Shown: positions 24,454-33,634 of the stretch, piece by piece
How the letters are laid out: each line of letters begins with the position of its first letter
Numbering within the stretch: position 1 is the first letter of the stretch
From: Modestobacter sp. Leaf380
Lineage (GTDB): Bacteria > Actinomycetota > Actinomycetes > Mycobacteriales > Geodermatophilaceae
Direction of reading: 5' to 3'
Length of the DNA: 64,000 nucleotides
Assembly: GCF_001424485.1 (NCBI RefSeq)
Contig: NZ_LMQC01000004.1
Coordinates: 22,408-86,407, forward strand
Made by a program: the position numbers and the translations under genes
The notes under the pieces: model-generated
Told to the model about the DNA's origin: nothing
Database searches by the model: none
What the model saw: only the letters and a program-made list of their open reading frames with translations

Positions 24454-25350
24454 TCAGCCCAGCAGCGTCCGGCGCAGCTCGGCGGCGTCGGTGCGGACCT
24501 GGGTGAGCATCGGGCGCAGGTCGACCTCGCTGACCCGGCCACCGGTCAGCCGCTCGATCCGCTCGACCTGGTGGCCGTCGCGGGTCAGCCGACCGGTGAT
24601 CTCCAGGGCGCCGCGCAGCAGGCCCCCGGGGGCGGAGGCCAGGTCGTCGACCTGGGACACCGGGTCGACCAGCGCACCGGGGAAGGCCCAGCTGCGCATG
24701 GCCAGTGCGGTCAGCCCGAGCGCGTCGGTGCCGTAGCGCTGGGTCTCGGCGACCCGGCGGGCGGCCGGGGTGGGCCCGGCCTCCCGGACGGCGTCGTACC
24801 CGGCCCGGTCGTGGTGGTGCAGCAGGGCGACGCCGAGCTGGGCCAGCAGCCCGACGCACACCGCGTCCTGCGGCCGGCTGCCCAGCCGCGGGGCCAGGGC
24901 GGAGGCGGCCAGCGCCAGGTGCGTGCTGACGGTCCAGTAGTCCTCGGGCAGCTGCGACTCGTCGCGGGTGTCGGTCAGGGCGACGGTGGCCATCGAGCGG
25001 ACGACGGAGAACCCGACGACGGCGATCGCGAACTGCAGCGACCCCACGCGCCCGCGCATCCCGTAGTAGGCGGAGTTCGCCAGCTTGAGCACCCGACCGG
25101 ACAGCGCCGGGTCGGCGGCGAGCAGGCGGGCCACGTCGCGCGCCCCGGCGTCGGACCCCTCGGTGAGGGCGACGATCTGGGCGGCGATGGGGCGCTGGGC
25201 GGCCATCGTCTCGATGCTGGCCAGCACGTCGTCCAGCGGGGATCCGCCGACGGTGACCGGCTGTCCGGTGCCGTCCCCGTCACCGTGCTCGTGCTCGCCG
25301 GGCGGGAGGTCCTCGACCTCCGGCTCGTGCCCGAGCAGCAGCTCCCTCAC
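24454..25350 (-). CDS. HDOD-domain signalling protein
   Basis: 298 residues. After a charged, His/Asp-rich linker (1-35) the HDOD fold runs from about 38 to 245: LLAADPALSGRVLKLANSAYYG is the hallmark N-terminal helix pair, and AIAVVGFSVVRSMA follows. The HD-GYP catalytic residues are not conserved (LHHHDRAGYD near the middle), as is normal for HDOD. GTG 25350 overlaps the stop of the GGDEF-EAL gene by 4 bp, so the two proteins are made together and probably act in the same c-di-GMP pathway. Confidence 0.88.
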   Translation of the reverse strand: MRELLLGHEPEVEDLPPGEHEHGDGDGTGQPVTVGGSPLDDVLASIETMAAQRPIAAQIVALTEGSDAGARDVARLLAADPALSGRVLKLANSAYYGMRGRVGSLQFAIAVVGFSVVRSMATVALTDTRDESQLPEDYWTVSTHLALAASALAPRLGSRPQDAVCVGLLAQLGVALLHHHDRAGYDAVREAGPTPAARRVAETQRYGTDALGLTALAMRSWAFPGALVDPVSQVDDLASAPGGLLRGALEITGRLTRDGHQVERIERLTGGRVSEVDLRPMLTQVRTDAAELRRTLLG

Positions 25351-27521
25351 GACGTCACCCCGTCCACGACGAACTCCTCGGTCTCTGGTGCGCGCCGGGC
25401 CACGGGGACCACGGTCGGGCTGCTGGCGGTCGCGCTGATGACGGTGGGGCTCGTGGCGGCGGCGCGGGCGGCCTGGGCGGCGAACCACGCGGTGGTGTCG
25501 GCGGCGTCCATCGGGGTGGCGATGCCGAAGCCCTGCAGGTGGGTGGCTCCCAGGGCGCCGAGCGCACGGGCCTGCTCCTCGGTCTCCACGCCCTCGGCGG
25601 TGGACTCCAGCCCGAGGCTGGCGGCCAGCGCGACGACGGCGGAGGTGATCTGGGGCCGCCCGTCGGCCAGCTCGGCGACGAAGGAGCGGTCGACCTTGAG
25701 GCAGTCCACCGGCAGGTGCCGGAGGGTGGCCAGCGAGGACCAGCCGGTGCCGAAGTCGTCGACGGCGATCCGCACGCCCAGCGCGCGCAGCTCGCCGAGC
25801 ACCCGGGCGGCCCGCTCGGGGTGGCGGACCAGCGCGGACTCGGTGATCTCCACGCACAGCCGGTCGGCACCCACGCCGTGCCGCTGCAGCGCCGAGGCCA
25901 CCTGCGCCGGGAGGTGCTCGTCCAGCTGCAGGGCCGAGACGTTGACGTTGACCACCCGCGGGGCGGCCGGGCCGAGCTCGGCGTCCCAGCGGGCGACCTG
26001 CGCGCAGGACCCCTCCAGGACCACGGTGCCCAGCGCGTCGACCAGGCCGCTCTCCTCGGCCAGGGCCACGAAGACCTGCGGGCCGATGGGGCCCCGGGTC
26101 GGGTGCGTCCACCGGGCCAACGCCTCGACCCCCACCGGACGGCGGGAGACGGTCTCCACCACGGGCTGGAAGGCCAGCCGCAGGCCGCCGTCCTCGATGG
26201 CGGACCGCAGGTCGGCGACCAGGCGCAGCTTGTCCCGCGCCTGCGCCCGGGAGTCCTGGTCCAGCACGCTGACCCGGCCCTTGCCGTCGGCCTTGGCCTG
26301 GTACATGGCGATGTCGCAGTCGCGGACCAGCTCGTCGGCGGTCACGTGCTCGTCGGTCTGCACGGTGACCCCCACGCTGACCCGCACGCTGACGCTCACC
26401 CCGCCCAGCTGGACGGGGCGGGCCAGCTCGGCGCCGATCCGCCCGGCCAGGGCCACGGCGTCGTCCTCGGAGACCCGCTCGCAGACGACCACGAACTCGT
26501 CGCCGCCGAACCGGACCACCAGGTCCGAGGGGCGGACGACGGAGCGCAGCCGGGTGGCGACCTGGACCAGCAGCTGGTCGCCGGCGGCGTGCCCGAGGGA
26601 GTCGTTGACCACCTTGAAGTCGTCGACGTCGAGGAACAGGCAGGCCAGCCCGCGGCCGCCGGGGACGAAGCGGTCCGCGACGTAATCGGCCAGCCGGGTG
26701 CGGTTGGGCAGGCCGGTCAGCGGGTCGTGGTGGGCCAGGTGGGCCAGCTGCGCCTCGAACTCCAGCCGTTCGGTGACGTCCTCGATGGTGCCGACGAAGC
26801 CCCCGGCGCCGCCGGGGGCCTCCAGCGGGGCGAAGCGGGCGACGGTGCTGCGGACCGCACCGTCGGCGCGGACCATCCGCACCCGGACCTCCACGGCGCC
26901 ACCGGTGAGCACCTCGGCGGCCCGGTCGACGAGCTCCTCGACGTCGTCGGGGTGCACGTCGGCCAGCCAGCCGGTGCCCAGCAGCTGCTCGGCCTGACGG
27001 CCGGTGAGCCGGCAGAACGCGTCGTTGACGTGCGCCAGTCGCATGCCGTGGTCGGAGAGCAGGGTCGGCACCGGGGACCGCTCGGTCAGCGTGCTGAATC
27101 GGCGTTCGTGCGCGGCGGCGGTGTCGGCCAGGACCCGTTCGGCGTCGGTGGCCCCGGCCTGGAACCGGAGGGCCCAGACGCCGGGGTCGGTGGAGGGCGT
27201 GGCGAGCACGACGGCCTCGACGAGCGCACCGGTGACGGTGCGCACCGGGAGCGGCAGGCAGGAGGCGCGCTCGGCGCGCAGCAGCCCGGCGGGCAGGTCG
27301 GGCAGGAAGGCGGAGAGCGGGCGTCCGGGGACGTCGCTGAGGGCGTAGCCCAGCAGGCGCTCGACCCCCGCGCTGCCCCAGGTCACGACCGGGACGCCGG
27401 GTCCCGAGGCGTCGACCACCAGCACCGCGGCGCCGTCGGTGACGGCGACCGAGTGGAAGACCGCGGTCACCACGGGCGTGGGGACGGCGGCCCAGGCGGG
27501 ACGCAGCGCGGACGGGGACAC
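25347..27521 (-). CDS. PAS-GGDEF-EAL bifunctional c-di-GMP protein
   Basis: 724 residues. An N-terminal PAS-like segment (about 20-120) and a second PAS with PAC (about 145-258) precede GGDEF (GGDEF at 339-343) and EAL (GVEALARW, EAL at 466-468; DDFGTGWSSL and the GVET motif later). Both active-site motifs are intact, so synthesis and hydrolysis of c-di-GMP are both possible. RPSD (330-333) sits five residues before GGDEF, matching the inhibitory I-site. No membrane helix is visible; signals are probably sensed in the cytoplasm by the PAS domains. GTG 27521 is preceded by GAGAAG. Confidence 0.93.
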   Translation of the reverse strand: MSPSALRPAWAAVPTPVVTAVFHSVAVTDGAAVLVVDASGPGVPVVTWGSAGVERLLGYALSDVPGRPLSAFLPDLPAGLLRAERASCLPLPVRTVTGALVEAVVLATPSTDPGVWALRFQAGATDAERVLADTAAAHERRFSTLTERSPVPTLLSDHGMRLAHVNDAFCRLTGRQAEQLLGTGWLADVHPDDVEELVDRAAEVLTGGAVEVRVRMVRADGAVRSTVARFAPLEAPGGAGGFVGTIEDVTERLEFEAQLAHLAHHDPLTGLPNRTRLADYVADRFVPGGRGLACLFLDVDDFKVVNDSLGHAAGDQLLVQVATRLRSVVRPSDLVVRFGGDEFVVVCERVSEDDAVALAGRIGAELARPVQLGGVSVSVRVSVGVTVQTDEHVTADELVRDCDIAMYQAKADGKGRVSVLDQDSRAQARDKLRLVADLRSAIEDGGLRLAFQPVVETVSRRPVGVEALARWTHPTRGPIGPQVFVALAEESGLVDALGTVVLEGSCAQVARWDAELGPAAPRVVNVNVSALQLDEHLPAQVASALQRHGVGADRLCVEITESALVRHPERAARVLGELRALGVRIAVDDFGTGWSSLATLRHLPVDCLKVDRSFVAELADGRPQITSAVVALAASLGLESTAEGVETEEQARALGALGATHLQGFGIATPMDAADTTAWFAAQAARAAATSPTVISATASSPTVVPVARRAPETEEFVVDGVTS

Positions 27522-27639
27522 GCCGTCTTCTCGGCCTGCCCGGGGCCAGGCTGGAGCCCAGCCGGGCCGGCTCACCCGTGCGGGTGGGACGGCCGGCGTC
27601 CTACGGTGGCCGCATGCGCACCCCCGCGGGCCGGCCCTG

Positions 27640-28437
27640 ATGGACCTCCAGCTGCGCGGGAGGCGCGCCCTGGTCACCGGCGCGAGCCGGGGCATCGGCC
27701 GCGCGGTCGCCGAGCGGCTGGCCGAGGAGGGCTCCGACGTGGCCCTCCTCGCCCGGGACGCCGACGCGCTGGCCGCGGTCGCCGCGGAGCTCTCGCGGTA
27801 CGGCACCCGGGTGGTCGTGGTCGCCGCCGACACCACCGACGACGCCGCGGTCCGGGCCGCCGTCGCCGAGGTGGTGACCCAGTTGGGCGGGGTCGACGTG
27901 CTGGTCAACGCGGCCGCCCGGCCGGCCAGCTCGGGACCGGTCCCCACGCTGGCCGACCTGACCGACGACGCGCTGCGGGCCGAGGTCGAGACCAAGGTGC
28001 TGGGCTACCTGCGCTGCGCCCGCGCCGTCGCCCCGCACATGACCGCGCAGGGCTGGGGCCGGATCGTCAACGTCAGCGGGCTCAACGCCCGGCGGACCGG
28101 CTCGCTGGTCGGCACGGTGCGCAACGTGGCCGTCGCCGCGATGACGGCGAACCTGGCCGAGGAGCTGGGCCCGCACGGGGTCAACGTCACCGTCGTGCAC
28201 CCCGGGACCACCGTCACCGAGCGCACCCCGGGCGTGGTCGCGGCCCGCGCTGCCGCGGCCGGCACCAGCGAGACCGAGGCCGAGGCGGCGATGGCCGCCG
28301 ACGTCCGCATCGGCCGGCTGGTCACCGCCGCCGAGGTCGCCGACGTCGTCACGTTCCTGTGCTCCCCGCGCAGCGTCGCCGTCACCGGGGACGCCGTCGC
28401 CGCCGGCGGCGGGCAGCGCGGGGTCGTCCACTACTGA
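27640..28437 (+). CDS. SDR-fold protein with missing catalytic Tyr/Lys
   Basis: 265 residues with a clear Rossmann nucleotide site TGASRGIGR (13-21), the VNAAAR loop and NVSGLN. The YxxxK catalytic pair is absent: the segment that should read YxxxK-xA is GTVRNVAVAAMT, with Gly and Asn at those positions. It therefore likely binds NAD(P) without normal dehydrogenase chemistry, or uses other residues. A TACGGT box at 27602 could be the promoter. It diverges from the GGDEF-EAL gene and converges on the VOC gene with a 4-bp gap. Confidence 0.85.
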   Translation: MDLQLRGRRALVTGASRGIGRAVAERLAEEGSDVALLARDADALAAVAAELSRYGTRVVVVAADTTDDAAVRAAVAEVVTQLGGVDVLVNAAARPASSGPVPTLADLTDDALRAEVETKVLGYLRCARAVAPHMTAQGWGRIVNVSGLNARRTGSLVGTVRNVAVAAMTANLAEELGPHGVNVTVVHPGTTVTERTPGVVAARAAAAGTSETEAEAAMAADVRIGRLVTAAEVADVVTFLCSPRSVAVTGDAVAAGGGQRGVVHY

Positions 28438-28441
28438 GCGC

Positions 28442-28915
28442 TCAGCTGCGCAGCGCGGCCTCCAGCGCGGAGACGTCGATCCGCACCATCGGCATCAGCG
28501 CGGCGAACCCGGCCGCTGCCTGGGCCGGCGTGGCGGTCCGCAGCGCGGCGGCCCAGGACCGCGGCACCACCTGCCAGGACACCCCGAAGCGGTCCTTCAG
28601 CCAGCCGCACTGCACCGGCGTGCCGCCCCCGGCGAGCAGCCCGTCCCAGACCCGGTCCAGCTCGGCCTGGTCGGCGACGAGGACCTGCAGGGAGACGGCG
28701 TCGTTGAACGCGTCGTGCGGGCCGCCGTTGAGCGCGGTGTACCGGCTGCCTGCGACGGTGAACTCCACGGTCAGCACGCTGCCCTCCTCCCCGGGGGCGC
28801 CGGCGGGGTACCGGGTCACCTCGAGCACCTCGCTGTCGGGGAACAGCCCGGTGTAGAGGGCGACGGCCGCCTCGGCGTCGTCGGTGAACCACAGGCAGGG
28901 CACGATCTCGGTCAC
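28442..28915 (-). CDS. PhnB-like VOC family protein
   Basis: 157 residues. CLWFTDDAEAAVALYTGLFPDSEVL at the start and GWLKDRFGVSWQVVP in the second half are typical of PhnB/YjdN-like glyoxalase-fold proteins. The usual metal ligands of true glyoxalases are not fully present. Function is unknown. GTG 28915 has GAGGAG six bases upstream, which rules out the longer frame starting at 28975. Confidence 0.82.
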   Translation of the reverse strand: MTEIVPCLWFTDDAEAAVALYTGLFPDSEVLEVTRYPAGAPGEEGSVLTVEFTVAGSRYTALNGGPHDAFNDAVSLQVLVADQAELDRVWDGLLAGGGTPVQCGWLKDRFGVSWQVVPRSWAAALRTATPAQAAAGFAALMPMVRIDVSALEAALRS

Positions 28916-29073
28916 GGGGTCTCCTCGGGGTCGGTGGGTCTGTCGGGGAGGACCGGCGCGGGCCCCGGGACTCACCGGCGGGCGGAGGTTACCGGCCAGT
29001 AGGAAGTGTGGGATCGTCGTCCCGACGCCCGCGCGGCACGGTCGCCGTGCGGGGAGAGAGATGAGGGTCGTCC

Positions 29074-30252
29074 ATGCAGTTGCACCTGTCGCCCGAGGAC
29101 CAGGCGTTCCGGGACGAGATGCGCACGTTCTTCACCACCCAGGTCCCGCAGTCCATCCGCGACGACGTCGCCGCGCACCGGGACGTGTCCAAGGAGGCCT
29201 ACGTCGAGGCCCAGCGGGTGCTCAACGCCGCCGGTCTCGCCGTGCCGCACTGGCCCGCCGAGTGGGGCGGCCGGGACTGGACCCCGCTGCAGCGCCACAT
29301 CTGGCGCGAGGAGATGCAGCTGGCCGCCGTCCCCGAGCCGCTGGCGTTCAACGCCTCGATGATCGGCCCGGTCATCGCGGCGTTCGGCAACCAGGAGCAG
29401 AAGGAGCGCTTCCTGCCGAAGACGGCGAACCTGGACATCTGGTGGTGCCAGGGCTTCTCCGAGCCCGACGCCGGCTCCGACCTCGCCAGCCTGCGCACCA
29501 CCGCCGTCCGCGACGGCGACGACTGGGTCGTCAACGGCCAGAAGACCTGGACCACGCTGGGGCAGTACGCCGACTGGATCTTCTGCCTGGTCCGCACCGA
29601 CCCGGGAGCGGAGAAGAAGCAGCGCGGCATCTCGATGCTGGTCTTCCCGATGGACACCCCCGGGGTCACCCTGCGCCCGATCGAGCTGCTGGACGGCGGC
29701 TTCGAGGTCAACGAGGTCTTCTTCGAAGACGTCCGGGTGCCCGCCGAGAACCTGATCGGCGAGGAGAACCGCGGCTGGGACTACGCCAAGTTCCTGCTGG
29801 GCAACGAGCGGGTCGGCATCGCCCGGGTCGGGGCCACCAAGCGCATGCTCGTCGACGCCAAGGCGCACGCCGCGGCGATCAGCCTGGGCGACCACACGCT
29901 GCTCGAGGACCCCTCCATGGCCCGGCGCATCGCCGAGCTGGAGAACGAGCTGCTGGCCCTGGAGCTCACCGCGCTCCGCGTGGTCGCCAACTCCACCGAC
30001 GGCAAGCCGCACCCGGCGTCCTCGGTGCTCAAGCTGCGCGGCTCGGAGCTGCAGCAGGCCGCCACCGAGCTCATCGTGGACATCGCCGGACCGCTGTCGC
30101 TGGCCTCCTTCGCCGACGACGCCGACACCGACGTCCCCGAGTGGGCCCGCGTCGCCACGCCGGAGTACCTGAACTACCGCAAGGTCTCCATCTACGGCGG
30201 CTCGAACGAAGTACAGCGCACCATCATCGCCGGCTCGATCCTGGGGTTGTGA
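29074..30252 (+). CDS. Acyl-CoA dehydrogenase (large-subunit type)
   Basis: 392 residues with the full ACAD fold: N-terminal helical domain, GFSEPDAGSDLASLRTTA (FAD/substrate segment), NGQKTWTTLGQYADW, and the C-terminal IYGGSNEVQRTIIAGSILGL signature. The ATG is preceded by GGGGAGAGAG. A second ACAD gene begins 6 bp after the stop, the arrangement of heteromeric (alpha2beta2) ACADs used in steroid or dicarboxylic acid side-chain oxidation. The substrate cannot be assigned. The catalytic base position was not resolved by eye. Confidence 0.93.
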   Translation: MQLHLSPEDQAFRDEMRTFFTTQVPQSIRDDVAAHRDVSKEAYVEAQRVLNAAGLAVPHWPAEWGGRDWTPLQRHIWREEMQLAAVPEPLAFNASMIGPVIAAFGNQEQKERFLPKTANLDIWWCQGFSEPDAGSDLASLRTTAVRDGDDWVVNGQKTWTTLGQYADWIFCLVRTDPGAEKKQRGISMLVFPMDTPGVTLRPIELLDGGFEVNEVFFEDVRVPAENLIGEENRGWDYAKFLLGNERVGIARVGATKRMLVDAKAHAAAISLGDHTLLEDPSMARRIAELENELLALELTALRVVANSTDGKPHPASSVLKLRGSELQQAATELIVDIAGPLSLASFADDADTDVPEWARVATPEYLNYRKVSIYGGSNEVQRTIIAGSILGL

Positions 30253-30258
30253 CCTGAC

Positions 30259-31404
30259 GTGGACTTCACCTTCGACACCGAACAGAACGCCCTCCGCGAG
30301 GCCGTCGCCGGCCTGCTGATGCGCGCCTACGGCGGCGACCAGCGCCGCACCGTCACCCGGGAGGACCCCGGTTTCGACGAGAAGACCTGGGCCCAGCTGG
30401 CCGAGATGGGCGTCCTCGGGCTGCCCTTCGCCGAGGCCGACGGCGGCATGGGCGCCGGCCAGGTCGAAGTGGCCCTGGTGGCCACCGAGATCGGCCGCGT
30501 GCTCGCGCCGGAGCCCTTCGTCGAGTCCGTCGTGCTCGCCGGTGGCCTGGTCGCCGCCGTCGGGACCGCGGAGCAGCGCGCCGCCCTGCTCGGTCCGCTC
30601 GCCGAGGGCGCCAGCGTGCTGGCCTTCGCCCACGCCGAGCCGGGCTCGCGCTGGACCGCCACCGCGGCCGGCGTCACCGCCTCTGCCGCCGGTGACGGCT
30701 GGACCCTCTCCGGGGTCAAGGAGCCGGTCCAGCACGGCGCCCGGGCCGACGTCCTCGTCGTGTCCGCTGCCGTCGACGGCGGCACCCGGCTCTTCGTCGT
30801 CCAGGGCGACGCCGAGGGCCTCACCCGCTCCGGCTACCGCACCCACGACGGCGGCCGCGCCGCCCGGGTCTCCTTCGACGGCACCCCCGCCCAGCTCCTC
30901 GGGGACGGCGACGCCGACCGCACCGCCGACGTCGAGCAGGCCCTGGCCCGCGCGACCGTGGCCTACGCCCACGAGGCGGTCGGGGCCATGGAGACGGCGC
31001 TGACCACCACCGCGGAGTACCTCAAGACCCGCAAGCAGTTCGGGGTCTCGCTGAACAAGTTCCAGGCGCTCACCTTCCGCGCCTCGGACATGTACGTGTC
31101 CCTGGAGCTGGTCCGCAGCACCGCGCTGTGGGCCACGATGGTCATCGACGCCGCCGACTCGACGCCCGCGCAGGTCGTCGACGCCGCCGACCGCGCCCGG
31201 CTGCAGACCAGCCGCGCCGGCCGGCACATCGGCAAGGAGGCCATCCAGCTGCACGGTGGCATCGGGGTGACCGCCGAGTACAAGGTCGGCCACTACACCT
31301 CCCGGCTCACCGCCATCGACCACCTGGTCGGCGACGGCGACTGGGCGGCCGCCCGGCTGGCCACCCGGGTCTCCGACCACGACACGGTCGAGGCCCTGCG
31401 CTGA
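30259..31404 (+). CDS. Acyl-CoA dehydrogenase (small-subunit/partner type)
   Basis: 381 residues, ACAD fold but more divergent. It has a helical N-domain, a short beta domain with VKEPVQHG, and a C-terminal QLHGGIGVTAEYKVGHYTSRL in place of the usual glycine-rich ending. KTRKQFGVSLNKFQAL is a standard ACAD helix. Partner subunits of FadE-type heterocomplexes typically look like this and hold only part of the active site. Starts with GTG 6 bp after the first ACAD. A strong hairpin follows. Confidence 0.9.
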   Translation: MDFTFDTEQNALREAVAGLLMRAYGGDQRRTVTREDPGFDEKTWAQLAEMGVLGLPFAEADGGMGAGQVEVALVATEIGRVLAPEPFVESVVLAGGLVAAVGTAEQRAALLGPLAEGASVLAFAHAEPGSRWTATAAGVTASAAGDGWTLSGVKEPVQHGARADVLVVSAAVDGGTRLFVVQGDAEGLTRSGYRTHDGGRAARVSFDGTPAQLLGDGDADRTADVEQALARATVAYAHEAVGAMETALTTTAEYLKTRKQFGVSLNKFQALTFRASDMYVSLELVRSTALWATMVIDAADSTPAQVVDAADRARLQTSRAGRHIGKEAIQLHGGIGVTAEYKVGHYTSRLTAIDHLVGDGDWAAARLATRVSDHDTVEALR

Positions 31405-31407
31405 CCG

Positions 31408-31448
31408 GCCCGTACGACGACAGGCGGGGGGCCTGTCGTCGTACGGGC
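31408..31448. terminator. Bidirectional terminator hairpin
   Basis: 18-bp perfect stem (31408-31425 with 31431-31448, containing CGTACGACGACAGG) and a GGGGG loop, between the ACAD operon and the convergent YceI gene. Confidence 0.85.
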
Positions 31449-31450
31449 AC

Positions 31451-32050
31451 TCAGGCGGTCTTGATCGCCGAGACGTCGAACTCGATCTGGATCCGGTCGC
31501 TGACCAGCACGCCGCCGGTCTCCAGGGCCGCGTTCCAGACCAGGCCCCACTCGCTGCGCTTGAGCGCCAGCGCGCCCTCGAAGCCGACCCGGACGTTGCC
31601 GAAGGGGTCCTGCGCCGACCCGGTGAGGGTGAACTCGATGTCGACCTCGCGGGTGGTGCCCTTGACGGTCAGGTCGCCGGTCACGTCGTAGACGTCGTCC
31701 TCGACCCGCTCGACGCCGGTGGAGACGAAGGTGATCTCGGGGAACTGCTCGACGTCCAGGAAGTCCGCCGAACGCAGGTGGGCGTCCCGGTCGGGCTGCT
31801 GGGTGTCCAGGCTGCCCGCGTCGATGCGCAGGGTCACCGAGCTGGACCCGGGGTCCCGGGTGTCCAGGTGCGCGGTGCCCTCGAAGTCGCCGAACGTGCC
31901 GCGCACGGTGGTGACCATGGCGTGGCGGGCCCGGAAGCCGATCCGGGTGTGCGCGACGTCGACGGTGTAGTCCCCGGACACGTCGTCCAGCGCGGACGTC
32001 GCGTCGTCGAAGTCGGTGACGGCGGACTCGCGCGCGCGGTGCTTGGCCAC
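31451..32050 (-). CDS. YceI family protein
   Basis: 199 residues. The YceI lipocalin-like barrel is recognised by DYTVDVAHTRIGFRARHAMVT, FGDFEGTAHL, SADFLDVEQFPEITFVS and the KRSEWGLVWN segment. No secretion signal precedes it, so it is predicted cytoplasmic, unlike periplasmic YceI. It may bind polyisoprenoids or similar lipids. GTG 32050 has GGGAGGA about nine bases before; an upstream in-frame start at 32083 is less likely. Confidence 0.88.
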   Translation of the reverse strand: MAKHRARESAVTDFDDATSALDDVSGDYTVDVAHTRIGFRARHAMVTTVRGTFGDFEGTAHLDTRDPGSSSVTLRIDAGSLDTQQPDRDAHLRSADFLDVEQFPEITFVSTGVERVEDDVYDVTGDLTVKGTTREVDIEFTLTGSAQDPFGNVRVGFEGALALKRSEWGLVWNAALETGGVLVSDRIQIEFDVSAIKTA

Positions 32051-32128
32051 GGTGGACCGTCCTCCCAGAAGGTGTGCAACCACGCCATTGTGGCTGGTGG
32101 AGGACGGTCCCGCGCGTCCGGGTGCCGG

Positions 32129-32683
32129 TCATCCCCCGGCGAAGAGCTCCACGGCCGCCGCGCTGAACGCCGGGACGTCGTCGGGGTCGCGGCTGGTGAC
32201 GAGGTTGCCGTCGCGGCACACCTCCTCGTCGACGACGGTCGCGCCGCCCCGCCGGAGGTCCCCGCGGATGCTCGGGTAGGACGTCAGCGTGCGCCCGGAG
32301 AGGGTCTCGGCCTCCAGCAGCGTCCACGGGGCGTGGCAGATCGCGGCGACGGGCTTGCCGGCGTCCATGAACGCCTTCACGAAGGCCAGCGCGTCGGGGT
32401 CCTGGCGCAGGGTGTCGGGGTTGACCGCACCACCGGGCAGCAGCAGACCGTCGTAGTCGTCGGCGGAGACCTCGCCCACCAGGGCGTGCACCGGGAAGGT
32501 CTCACCCGGGTGGATGTCGCCGTCCACGGACTGGACGGTGCCGTCGGTGACGCCGTCGGGGACCGACAGCAGGTGGGTGGTGGCCCCGGCGGCGTCCACG
32601 GCAGCGCGGGGCTCCACCAGCTCGATGCGCTCGACGCCCTTGGCGGCGAGCACGGCGATCGTCTTGCCAGTCAGTTCAGCCAT
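32129..32683 (-). CDS. DJ-1/PfpI-type protein (general stress, protease/deglycase-like)
   Basis: 184 residues. Begins MAELTGKTIAVLAAKGVE and carries the nucleophile elbow AAICHAPW with the catalytic Cys, followed by TSYPSIRGDLRRGG. This is typical of PfpI/YhbO-like proteins that are variously described as proteases, chaperones or deglycases. It is predicted cytoplasmic. ATG 32683 gives the standard N-terminus; ATG 32695 is an alternative. No ribosome site was clear for either. Confidence 0.88.
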   Translation of the reverse strand: MAELTGKTIAVLAAKGVERIELVEPRAAVDAAGATTHLLSVPDGVTDGTVQSVDGDIHPGETFPVHALVGEVSADDYDGLLLPGGAVNPDTLRQDPDALAFVKAFMDAGKPVAAICHAPWTLLEAETLSGRTLTSYPSIRGDLRRGGATVVDEEVCRDGNLVTSRDPDDVPAFSAAAVELFAGG

Positions 32684-32725
32684 GCCCCGGGGCATGCCCA
32701 GCAGAGCTCGGGAGGGAACCCGGGC

Positions 32726-33619
32726 TCAGTACCAGTTGACCGCCTGCGAGTGGCTCCACGCGCCACAGGGGCTGCCGTAGCGGTTCTCGATGTAGATCAG
32801 CCCGGCGTCGATCTGGCGGAAGCCGTTGTCGGTCTTGGCGATGCCGGTGCCGGCCCACGTCGAGTTCAGGAACTGCGGGATGCCGTACGCGGTGGAGGTG
32901 GGGTTCTGCGCGTCGGGGTTCCAGCCGGACTCCTTGCCCCATAGGTTCTCCAGGCAGGAGAACTGGCTGGCGTCCCCGCCGAGCTGGGCCATGGCGTAGT
33001 CGTGGAACTCGGCCGGGCCGGCGGCGGCCGCGGCGGCCTCCGCGTCGGCGGCGGCCTGGGCCAGCGCGGCGGCCTGTGCCTCGGCCTCGGCGCGGGCGGC
33101 GGCCTCGGCGGCAGCGGCGGCCTGGGCGTCCAGCACGGCCTGGTCGGCGGCGGACTGGGCCTGGGCGGCGGTGACCTCGTCGGCCTCGCGCTGGGCGCGG
33201 CTGGCCTGCAGGGAGCCCAGGTGCGCGCTGACCTCGGCCGGGCCGTCGGCGGCGGTCGCGGTGGCGTCGGTGAGCCCGAGCTGCTGGGCGACGCTCGCCG
33301 CCTGCGAGACCGTGGGGGTGGCGGCGTCGGCCTGCGCCTCCGCGGCCGGACCGCCGGTGAGCAGCACGTTGACCAGCACGCCACCGACAGCGGCGGCGGC
33401 CAGGTACACCGCGGCCCGGCGGGCCGGGGGACGACGGTGCCGGCCGCGCGCGACCGCGGCGACGGTCTGCTCGGCGGACTCGACCGTGGCGACGGTGGTG
33501 CCGTCGACGGGAGTCGGGGCGGAGCCGGTCCTCGGGGTGGGGACGTCGTCCGCGGGGAGGACCACCTCGGCGGCGGGGCTCTCGGGGACGGCGGGCAGTG
33601 CGGAGTGACGAGCGCTCAT
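32726..33619 (-). CDS. Lytic transglycosylase-like cell-wall protein under a c-di-AMP riboswitch
   Basis: 297 residues. A long cytoplasmic or secretion N-terminus (1-65) leads to a hydrophobic segment (about 68-88). A roughly 80-residue Ala/Glu/Gln coiled-coil stretch follows (about 130-210). The C-terminal domain (about 215-297) has LWGKESGWNP with the catalytic Glu, TSTAYGIPQFLNSTWAGTG, and QIDAGLIYIENRYGSPCGAW, matching actinobacterial SLT/transglycosylase-like resuscitation proteins. It should cleave peptidoglycan outside the membrane. The 5' leader is a ydaO-type riboswitch, and the promoter has a CRP-like site, tying it to cell-wall growth and dormancy control. Confidence 0.9.
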   Translation of the reverse strand: MSARHSALPAVPESPAAEVVLPADDVPTPRTGSAPTPVDGTTVATVESAEQTVAAVARGRHRRPPARRAAVYLAAAAVGGVLVNVLLTGGPAAEAQADAATPTVSQAASVAQQLGLTDATATAADGPAEVSAHLGSLQASRAQREADEVTAAQAQSAADQAVLDAQAAAAAEAAARAEAEAQAAALAQAAADAEAAAAAAGPAEFHDYAMAQLGGDASQFSCLENLWGKESGWNPDAQNPTSTAYGIPQFLNSTWAGTGIAKTDNGFRQIDAGLIYIENRYGSPCGAWSHSQAVNWY

Positions 33620-33634
33620 GCGGGTGGGGCGGGT

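Noticed and set aside
32075..32105. CCAC..GTGG inverted repeat upstream of YceI as a Zur box
   Set aside because: It lacks the ATG[AG]TTCC core and the arms are only four bases.
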